Assembly: GCF_001026905.1 (NCBI RefSeq)
Contig: NZ_LAQL01000002.1
Coordinates: forward strand, 682,001 to 746,000
From: Kiloniella spongiae
Lineage (GTDB): Bacteria > Pseudomonadota > Alphaproteobacteria > Kiloniellales > Kiloniellaceae
DNA: 64,000 nt
Reading direction: 5' to 3'
The position numbers and the translations under genes are program-made. Below the pieces are notes generated by a model. The model was not told the DNA's origin and ran no database searches. It worked only from the letters and a program-made list of their open reading frames with translations. This document shows, one piece after another, positions 57,749 to 64,000 of the stretch; within the stretch, counting starts at the first letter, position 1; the number at the start of each line of letters is the position of its first letter.

Positions 57749-58065
57749 TTTAATCTCCTCTTGCTGGTATGCTTCTCTCCAGATGGGGCTTTTATTATGT
57801 TCATCGATAAAGAGATCACCAAAAAAATCACTCGCGATCCAATAAACAACCAAGCCTTCTCATCTACTTATATTCTGGTTATTCAAGTTAGCTCTTTGGA
57901 GGTAAAAATCAATATACGCCGCACCTAAAAAATAAGAATTAATTAAGTTTACCATTAGCAATCACTAATGGTAAGGCCGATAATTTCTCCTCTTGAGCTT
58001 ACAGCAGGAGGAACATTTAGAAGTATCTATAGGAACTTCTGTTTACATTAACGAGAACGATAAAA
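57749..58065. other. Divergent region between acnA and cytochrome c
   Basis: A 317-base region holding the acnA leader and the cytochrome c promoter. TTACCATTAG (57949-57958) and CTAATGGTAA (57965-57974) form a perfect 10-bp palindromic hairpin with 6-base loop, of unknown role; no T-run follows it, so it may be an operator. No gene seen. Confidence 0.5.
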
Positions 58066-58602
58066 ATGGGTTTTAATTTTTGGACACTCCTCCAACGCAG
58101 TTTCATCACGCGTTACAAAATTATCCTCTTGGCTGTAACTGCTATCATAGCGGGAAGTTACTTTATTTTCCATTACTCAAAACCATTTGACCAACAAGAT
58201 AGTACAGATACCAATTCCGATCTTGGCATCAACAGTGCTTCAAATGATATCAGTGGGGAAAGTTTATATCTGCAAAACTGCGCCTCTTGTCACGGCACAA
58301 TGCTTCAGGGTGAAGCAAACTGGCGGAGTCCCAAAGAAGACGGATCATTGCCTGCACCACCCCATAATCAAGATGGGCACACCTGGCATCATCCGGACCG
58401 TTTGCTGTTTCACATAACCAAATTCGGCGGTGCCTCGGTTACGCCCAAAGGATTTAAAAGCAATATGCCAGCTTTCCAAGACGTCTTGAGTGATAAAGAG
58501 ATAATTGCGACTCTGGAGTTTATAAAAAGCAATTGGCCAAACGATATTCGCCAACGCCAACAGAATATAACAAACAAAGATGCAGCATCCCTACCCCAGT
58601 AA
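58066..58602 (+). CDS. Membrane-anchored c-type cytochrome
   Basis: A 178-residue protein with an N-terminal anchor helix (IILLAVTAIIAGSYFIF). Haem attachment is CASCH and the likely Met ligand is in KSNMPAFQDVL. It is a single-haem class I type that would shuttle electrons on the periplasmic side. The genes downstream (hemN, nnrS) suggest low-oxygen or nitrogen-oxide respiration. Confidence 0.88.
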   Translation: MGFNFWTLLQRSFITRYKIILLAVTAIIAGSYFIFHYSKPFDQQDSTDTNSDLGINSASNDISGESLYLQNCASCHGTMLQGEANWRSPKEDGSLPAPPHNQDGHTWHHPDRLLFHITKFGGASVTPKGFKSNMPAFQDVLSDKEIIATLEFIKSNWPNDIRQRQQNITNKDAASLPQ

Positions 58603-58659
58603 GCTCCGGTTAACTTCCATCCCGATTGACTAGAAAGGATTAACCCTCTCTGGCCTTTC

Positions 58660-58673
58660 TTGACATAAATCAA
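58660..58673 (+). promoter_or_regulatory. FNR/FixK-type box upstream of hemN
   Basis: TTGAC-ATAA-ATCAA, one base from the perfect FNR consensus TTGAT-N4-ATCAA, is centred about 42 bases before the hemN ATG. It would allow induction at low oxygen. Confidence 0.7.
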
Positions 58674-58708
58674 GGATTACACACAAACGTTCAGCTATTT
58701 CATAGCGT

Positions 58709-60058
58709 ATGAAAACAGAGATCATACAAAAATACGACAAAGGGGTCCCTCGTTATACGAGCTACCCCACCGCACACCTTTTCAAGCCTGATTTTGAGAC
58801 CAGTACTTACACTGACTGGTTACAGGCTATCCCAAAAGAAATGCCACTCTCTTTGTATTCTCACATCCCCTATTGTGACAGTCTCTGTTGGTTTTGTGGC
58901 TGTCACACCAAGATCACTCAGAAATACAAACCCATAAAAGACTATATGGGATCTTTGCAAAAAGAAATCCTGATGGCAGCAGATGCCATGGGACGGGGCC
59001 GCCCCGTTAATCATATGCATTTCGGTGGCGGCAGCCCGACAATTCTGATACCAGAAGATGTTAGCGCGCTATTCCAGACATTCAATCAGGCTTTCACCTT
59101 CACGGATGATGCAGAGATCGCCGTTGAGATCGACCCGCGAGATATCAGCCAAGAAGCGATCAGGGCTTGGGCAAAAGGTGGCGTTAATCGCGCCAGCCTG
59201 GGCGTACAAGATATTCAAGACAAGGTCCAAAGAGCAATTAACCGCATCCAGCCAATTGAACAAACAGCCAAGGTTGCCAACTGGCTACACGAAGAAGGCG
59301 TTCATGGCATCAATATGGATTTGATGTATGGTCTCCCTTATCAAACTGTCGAATCAGTTTTGGAAACCATTCGTCAAGTTATGAGCATGGCCCCGGAACG
59401 AATTGCTCTCTTTGGCTACGCACACATACCGTCACTAAAACCTCATCAACGATTGATTCCCGAAGAAGTTCTGCCCGACTTCAACGAAAGGTTTGAGCAA
59501 CAGGAAGCTGCAGCAGAATTATTACAAGGCTATGGTTTTGTCCGGATTGGTCTGGATCATTTCGCCAAGCCCGACGACCCCATGGCCATTGCTTTTAAAA
59601 ATGGTACTCTCAGACGTAATTTCCAAGGCTATACAACCGATAAAGCGGACGCCATGATCGGTTTTGGCGCTTCGTCAATCGGTGCCCTTCCAAGCGGTTT
59701 TGTTCAAAATATTGTTGCAATCAGAAATTATCGAGCAGCAATTGACAAAGGAAATTTTGCCGTAGCCAAGTCTATCCCCTTTAAAGGTCAAGACAAACTA
59801 AGAGCCGCAATTATAGAACAACTCATGTGCTATCACGAGGTTGACCTCAATAATATTTGCGATAAATTTGGAAGTTCAATCACTGATTTCGACTACGAGA
59901 TCAAAGCCTTACAATCTTTTGTCGATGATAGAATCGCACGTTATCAAGATGGTATTATTTTTGTCGAGCATGATGCCCGGGCTTTGGTTCGAGCCGTTTG
60001 TGCCTTGTTTGATGAGTATCATGGATCAAGAGAGATGACCTACTCACAAGCGGTATAG
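58709..60058 (+). CDS. hemN: Oxygen-independent coproporphyrinogen III oxidase HemN
   Basis: A 449-residue radical SAM enzyme that converts coproporphyrinogen III to protoporphyrinogen IX without oxygen. The cluster motif is CX3CX2CXC (CDSLCWFCGCH), with the HemN-specific N-terminus VPRYTSYPTA and GGGSPT. The HemN C-terminal domain is present. It follows the cytochrome c gene by 106 bases and has its own FNR box. Confidence 0.95.
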   Translation: MKTEIIQKYDKGVPRYTSYPTAHLFKPDFETSTYTDWLQAIPKEMPLSLYSHIPYCDSLCWFCGCHTKITQKYKPIKDYMGSLQKEILMAADAMGRGRPVNHMHFGGGSPTILIPEDVSALFQTFNQAFTFTDDAEIAVEIDPRDISQEAIRAWAKGGVNRASLGVQDIQDKVQRAINRIQPIEQTAKVANWLHEEGVHGINMDLMYGLPYQTVESVLETIRQVMSMAPERIALFGYAHIPSLKPHQRLIPEEVLPDFNERFEQQEAAAELLQGYGFVRIGLDHFAKPDDPMAIAFKNGTLRRNFQGYTTDKADAMIGFGASSIGALPSGFVQNIVAIRNYRAAIDKGNFAVAKSIPFKGQDKLRAAIIEQLMCYHEVDLNNICDKFGSSITDFDYEIKALQSFVDDRIARYQDGIIFVEHDARALVRAVCALFDEYHGSREMTYSQAV

Positions 60059-60174
60059 CCATTAAATAAGTTTTAGTGCCCATAGGGCAGGTAAAACTGC
60101 GCGCCTCTGTCACATATTCAAATAGATATATTTAATATACATTATTAAAAGGAAATACGAGGAATAACATTAAT

Positions 60175-61362
60175 ATGGTAACAGCAAGTTCACCTTTCTG
60201 GCGGGCAGGTTTCAGACCCTTTTTCACAGCCGGAGCCCTATATGCTCTGATTGTCTTGTCACTCTGGATCCTGATACTTGCTGGCGTTATAGATTACGAA
60301 ACACATATCGCGCCTTCTCTCATTCACGGGCACGAAATGATCTATGGCTTTGGTGTTGCAGCAATTGCCGGCTTTATTTTAACGGCCATGCCGAACTGGA
60401 CGAATACAGTACCTTTATCCGGCAAGGCCCTCATTGCACTCTTTGGTCTTTGGTGCCTGGGACGATTGTCCTTATGGGCCGGGACATTCCTTCCCTATAG
60501 TTTCCTTGCCATTATTGATCTGCTTTTCTTACCTGTTTTGTCTATCTACACCGCACGAATACTATTCAAAACCGGCAACAAACGTAATCTCATGTTACCC
60601 GGTATCTTTATGATTCTTGCCATCTTTAACCTGTGTTTTTACCTATCTGAAGCAGGCATCGCGCCCCATTCTTCCAGAACCGTTCTCGAAGCCGCCATAT
60701 CTCTTTTACTGCTTCTAATCACCATTATCGGGGGGCGCATTGTCCCTGCCTTTACAAGGAATGCTCTCGCAGCCAAAGGAACCAAGGCCGACATAGGCGC
60801 ACCAACCAAACTCAATATCCTCTGTATTGCCGGCACTGCTATAATGATGATTGGTGACTTATTCATCGCTGATGGTTGGCCAGAACTCTTTGCATGTTTT
60901 TGTGCCATACTCGCAGGATTGCATCTCGCCCGTCTTTACTTCTGGAAGGGATGGATGACGCTTTCTGACCCCCTGTTATGGGCAATGCATGCGGCTTACT
61001 TATGGATACCTATCGGGCTTTTTCTAAAAGCTTATGGTTTTGTCACCTATGGTTATTTTTGGGAAGGCGCACTCCATGCACTAACAGCCGGAGCCATCGG
61101 AACAATGATCCTTGTTGTAACTGCAAGGGCTGGTCTCGGCCATACCGGTAGCGCCCTGAGAACAAATCCATACCTGACAGTATCCCTTTACGCACTAACA
61201 CTGTCTGCAATCTTTCGTGTTGCCCAGTCCTTTATCCACAACGATTTTTCTGAACAGTTGCTTTATCTGTCTTCCCTTTTTTGGGTTCTGGCCTTTGGCC
61301 TCTATCTCGTCAACTTTCTACCTTTAATGACTCGCCCCAGGTTGGACGGAAAACCTGGTTAA
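60175..61362 (+). CDS. nnrS: NnrS-family heme-copper membrane protein
   Basis: A 395-residue protein with about twelve membrane helices. FWRAGFRPFF at the N-terminus, HGHEMIYGFG and GGRIVPAFTRN are family signatures (PF05940). NnrS proteins protect against nitric oxide and are regulated with denitrification genes. It ends in a 4-base overlap with the opposite-strand GT87 gene. Confidence 0.93.
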   Translation: MVTASSPFWRAGFRPFFTAGALYALIVLSLWILILAGVIDYETHIAPSLIHGHEMIYGFGVAAIAGFILTAMPNWTNTVPLSGKALIALFGLWCLGRLSLWAGTFLPYSFLAIIDLLFLPVLSIYTARILFKTGNKRNLMLPGIFMILAIFNLCFYLSEAGIAPHSSRTVLEAAISLLLLLITIIGGRIVPAFTRNALAAKGTKADIGAPTKLNILCIAGTAIMMIGDLFIADGWPELFACFCAILAGLHLARLYFWKGWMTLSDPLLWAMHAAYLWIPIGLFLKAYGFVTYGYFWEGALHALTAGAIGTMILVVTARAGLGHTGSALRTNPYLTVSLYALTLSAIFRVAQSFIHNDFSEQLLYLSSLFWVLAFGLYLVNFLPLMTRPRLDGKPG

Positions 61363-62609
61363 AGATCACAGGATCTTCTGTTTTGTGAAACTGCACGTGA
61401 TACAGCAAGAACAAACAGAGAAAAAATCACAGGAAATCCGATCTGAATACCAAAGTTCTGCCCTATCCCAGCCAGAATGAGCGGCGTAACAAAGCCACAG
61501 ACAAGAATAGTCTTTTCCCAAAACACGCCACCCTTTTCAGCCATGTCCATGGCGAGCAGAGCAATCGGAATTGCAAGTAGTGTCATCTCGTAATCGAAGA
61601 GATAGGGAAGAAGTAATAATATCGCGGGTATAAGGGCAGCAAAAGTCATATTTGTTGGACCATATCGATACCAAAGCCAAATCAATACACCGACAACTCC
61701 AGATGCCATACCCCAATGAATTACGTAAGAAAAATCATCCGCAAAACCAAACATTTTGAGTGTTATATAAAGGCTTGGCATTTTTTCGAAAAGCAAAAGC
61801 CCTTGCCCCATAATTGATTTAACCACAGCCATGTTCTGAAAAAACACACCCCATAGCTCCCAACCAAATACAGCCAGCGACACACCAACAAAGAGACATG
61901 TGGTCAAGGTCGCAGACCAAAACACTCTCCATTGCTGGGAAACAATAAGAACTATCGGAATAAGTACGCCGAGCTGAGGTTTAAAGGCCAGCAATCCAAT
62001 AAAAATACCTGCAAGAACTGGTTTGGATCGAAAACAGACAATCGCACAAGCAAGTAACCCGGTACTCAACAGCGAATTTTGTCCATGAACCATAGTAAGG
62101 TACACAGCAGGATAAGCAATAATGAGTAATATCGCATAGCGGTGTTGAAATAACCGTTTCAGCGAATAAACGTAAAAAAGAAAGCTGCCTCCCAGAAACA
62201 AAAAATATGATGTTAAGTATGGGATCGCGGCAAGAACTGTAGCAAGCAAGGTAAAAGTCGGCGGGTAATGCCATAAAAATACAGCATCATTTCCAGGAAC
62301 GGCCAATTGCTGGATTTCAACAATTCTCTCCCGGACAAACGCCGCCTCGGGTACACCTTCCAAAGCAAGGTAACCCGCAGACCAAAAAGTAATAAAATCA
62401 TAACCAACCGGGCTATTACTAGCATCAAGCATATTGTCGATAGAAGACATCAACGCTATTGCCCGTAACAAGCAGATACCCAAAATAAAGCAAGCATACA
62501 AACGCAGCCGACCGGGATCAAAAACGGCTAAGAATAAGTCAGTATTTTTTGCCTCTGTATGTTTTGAAATCAAATCACGCCTACTTATTTGCCACTCTTG
62601 AATACGCAA
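61359..62609 (-). CDS. GT87-type membrane glycosyltransferase (DUF2029)
   Basis: A 416-residue polytopic protein. DFITFWSAGYLALEG near residue 72 and WHYPPTFTLL are typical of DUF2029/GT87 enzymes, which use polyprenyl-phosphate-linked sugars. About ten helices are visible. The acceptor is unknown. Its ATG or an internal start near residue 30 may be used. Confidence 0.8.
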   Translation of the reverse strand: MRIQEWQISRRDLISKHTEAKNTDLFLAVFDPGRLRLYACFILGICLLRAIALMSSIDNMLDASNSPVGYDFITFWSAGYLALEGVPEAAFVRERIVEIQQLAVPGNDAVFLWHYPPTFTLLATVLAAIPYLTSYFLFLGGSFLFYVYSLKRLFQHRYAILLIIAYPAVYLTMVHGQNSLLSTGLLACAIVCFRSKPVLAGIFIGLLAFKPQLGVLIPIVLIVSQQWRVFWSATLTTCLFVGVSLAVFGWELWGVFFQNMAVVKSIMGQGLLLFEKMPSLYITLKMFGFADDFSYVIHWGMASGVVGVLIWLWYRYGPTNMTFAALIPAILLLLPYLFDYEMTLLAIPIALLAMDMAEKGGVFWEKTILVCGFVTPLILAGIGQNFGIQIGFPVIFSLFVLAVSRAVSQNRRSCDL

Positions 62610-62716
62610 AACTAACTTAGAGATGACAAATAAATATTAACAATTAGGCATACCACACCAACTCTTACACAACAGGGCGTACAAGAATTGAGCTTTGACA
62701 AAACCAGCCATAAAAA

Positions 62717-62735
62717 ACGCGTTGTATTCTAACGC
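62717..62735 (-). terminator. Terminator after the 93-residue gene
   Basis: A 5-bp stem GCGTT/AACGC (62719-62723, 62731-62735) directly after the stop codon, with TTTTTT on the minus strand beyond it (A-run 62712-62717). Confidence 0.65.
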
Positions 62736-63017
62736 CTAAAAAGCCGCTTTCTCAACTTGCTGATCCAAAGAAAAATCCAGAACAGGATCAACAGGAGACT
62801 GGTTAACAGTTTTCTTTGTCCAGTCAGATTTTTTTCGCACCAATTCTGCCGCGCCAACGTTCTTTTCGCCCATCAATGGATTTTTTAAACGCGCATAGGT
62901 GACGCCATCAACATGCGATTTGTAGATATCGCTCACAATCCAATCTTGCAAAAAACGTGTCCGTTTTGAATAGACATCGCCAACAACAGGTAATTTTTCT
63001 GGAGTTTTTTCCTTCAT
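62736..63017 (-). CDS. Small conserved protein, paralogue A
   Basis: A 93-residue hydrophilic protein. It shares with the next gene the pattern GDVYSKR, QDW, YKS, DG, YARL, G-x-K-x-V, A-E-L and SDW. It has a C-terminal extension rich in acidic residues. I recognise no family. The start has AAGG 7 bases upstream. Confidence 0.7.
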   Translation of the reverse strand: MKEKTPEKLPVVGDVYSKRTRFLQDWIVSDIYKSHVDGVTYARLKNPLMGEKNVGAAELVRKKSDWTKKTVNQSPVDPVLDFSLDQQVEKAAF

Positions 63018-63193
63018 AGAGCACCTTCGTAGTTCAGAATTGAAACAATGACAGTCGCTCGAAATTATGAAGGATCTTCGACCACATCAAGGTCAACTAC
63101 AGGCACTAGAGAGGTTAACATATAATTGTCACCTCACGAACACAAATCAGACCCAGCCACACTATTTTCGACCTCAAGCATCAAATTTGGGTA

Positions 63194-63217
63194 TTAAAAA
63201 ACCCGCCATGAAGCGGG
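63194..63217 (-). terminator. Terminator after the 70-residue gene
   Basis: On the minus strand CCCGC pairs with GCGGG around a 6-base loop, followed by TTTTTT (A-run 63196-63201). It lies about 30 bases after the stop. Confidence 0.8.
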
Positions 63218-63249
63218 CTTTAATTGCACAAAATTTATCAGATAAATCT

Positions 63250-63462
63250 TTATGCTGGCATTTTACGAAGCCAATCTGAACCACGGCGCGTCAACTCAAC
63301 AGCACTAACCGATTTATCTCCAATGTTTTTATTGCGGAGTCGAGCATATTCCAGCCCGTCAATTGTCGATTTATAAACCTCAACAACTTCCCAATCTTGG
63401 TACGATGCGTGCCTTTTAGAAAAAATATCACCGATCTCAGGCATATGCTCGAACTCTCTCAT
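63250..63462 (-). CDS. Small conserved protein, paralogue B
   Basis: A 70-residue protein colinear with the 93-residue one: GDIFSKR, QDWEVVEVYKS, DGLEYARLRN, GDKSVSAVELTRRGSDWLRK. The match covers nearly its whole length. A second ATG at residue 7 (MPEIGD) has a better ribosome spacing. It looks like a small beta-rich domain of unknown role. Confidence 0.7.
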   Translation of the reverse strand: MREFEHMPEIGDIFSKRHASYQDWEVVEVYKSTIDGLEYARLRNKNIGDKSVSAVELTRRGSDWLRKMPA

Positions 63463-63753
63463 AAATCATTCTTAAAACTATTCTCATGATCTCTTCAGGG
63501 ATTGATACTCTGCTGACCGCGATGGATCAAACGTTAAGATAAATTTTATCTAAAAAAACAGAAAAAATACAATCCCGAACTAACTTGAGAACATGTTTCC
63601 TAAAAAATTAACTACCCATAGAGTTAACTGAACAATTAAGGAAAGTATGCATATAATATGATCATTTTAAGACAATCACAAAAATAACATTCTGCAGCGC
63701 ATCGACCCAAGTGTCATCGACAAGCATTTCTGTCAAGAATCTCGTGACCAGCA
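63463..63753. other. Intergenic region before the aminotransferase
   Basis: A 291-base AT-rich gap between two minus-strand genes. No gene, repeat or clear terminator was seen. Confidence 0.5.
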
Positions 63754-64000
63754 TTACCTTGTCGACAGGATATCATTTTTCAAACAATCTTCAAAACGTA
63801 CCAGAAAGCTATCGCAGACACCTTTGTCGTGTGCAATTGAAATATAAAGCTTGGTTCCCATCGGGTTAAGGAAGACACCTCTTTTGAAAAGGCCCAACAT
63901 CATGGCGCGCCCCTTCTTTTTGTCACCTGTTGCTGTTGAACGATAGTTGAAAACCTCTTGATCAGTAAACACGATTTGAGCCAAGGGGCCATCACCAATC
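63754..64000 (-). CDS. Class III aminotransferase, C-terminal part
   Basis: The gene continues past the window. The 82 visible residues read from GDGPLAQIVFTDQE to a stop at 63754. FKRGVFLNPMGTKLYISIAHD is the C-terminal region of PLP-dependent aminotransferases of the glutamate-1-semialdehyde mutase type. The PLP lysine is upstream, so whether it is a true GSA mutase or another aminotransferase cannot be said. Confidence 0.82.
   Translation of the reverse strand, partial: IGDGPLAQIVFTDQEVFNYRSTATGDKKKGRAMMLGLFKRGVFLNPMGTKLYISIAHDKGVCDSFLVRFEDCLKNDILSTR

Overview
The window looks like chromosomal DNA of a Gram-negative alphaproteobacterium, most likely a marine member of the Rhodospirillales or a neighbouring order. 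The support is three copies of the PAS_5-type sensor common in that group, a CarD/FdxA/Hsp15/SUV3-helicase neighbourhood, RTX proteins of type I secretion, a bacterial voltage-gated sodium channel, and moderate GC by eye. The species call is inference. There are no transposases, phage genes or CRISPR arrays; most of the window is ordinary, densely packed chromosome. Layout. 1-1.0 kb: end of an FAH-family gene and a PAS_5 protein. 1.3-7.5 kb: a 2066-residue RTX adhesin. 7.7-10.1 kb: queC-queD-queE-queF operon for preQ1, the queuosine precursor. 10.5-16.0 kb: succinate-semialdehyde dehydrogenase, a tetR-hydrolase operon with a palindromic operator, and psuK-psuG for pseudouridine breakdown. 16.2-18.7 kb: DUF2946 protein, GNAT acetyltransferase, AcuI-type reductase. 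19-26 kb: signalling and channels: an amino-acid-type dCache chemoreceptor, a GGDEF cyclase, a sodium channel, MscS, two tandem PAS_5 proteins and a small RMF-like protein. 26.5-28.1 kb: radical SAM protein and YczE-type membrane protein. 28.1-31.2 kb: an AT-rich stretch with a patatin-like lipoprotein, then tRNA-Arg(CCU) and a possible structured RNA. 31.2-33.4 kb: a second RTX protein, with a CAP domain and a long Thr-Pro-Glu-Pro repeat. 33.8-41.0 kb: prolyl aminopeptidase, nuclease-like exported protein, rhodanese, M48 lipoprotein, membrane adenylate cyclase, and a WYL regulator coupled to a degenerate phosphoesterase. 41.2-49.6 kb: carD, fdxA, hslR and a SUV3-like helicase, interrupted by TerB, DUF938, LysR/EamA and transglutaminase-like genes. 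49.9-51.8 kb: copC-copD and a lipoprotein. 52-58 kb: htpG with a heat-shock-type promoter, a DUF1223 protein, aconitase A. 58-61.4 kb: cytochrome c, hemN behind an FNR-type box, and nnrS, a low-oxygen/nitric-oxide group. 61.4-64 kb: GT87-type membrane protein, two small paralogues of unknown function and the end of a class III aminotransferase. How the parts connect. The adhesin carries a TAAG di-alanine motif where LapG-type proteases cut, which would link surface attachment to c-di-GMP, although no lapD or lapG is visible here. The chemoreceptor keeps all six residues of the published dCache amino-acid motif at PctA spacing. I did not find a clearly new multigene system. The best leads are the pseudo-phosphoesterase/WYL pair, the structured RNA next to tRNA-Arg, the releasable adhesin and the two small paralogues at 62.7-63.5 kb.
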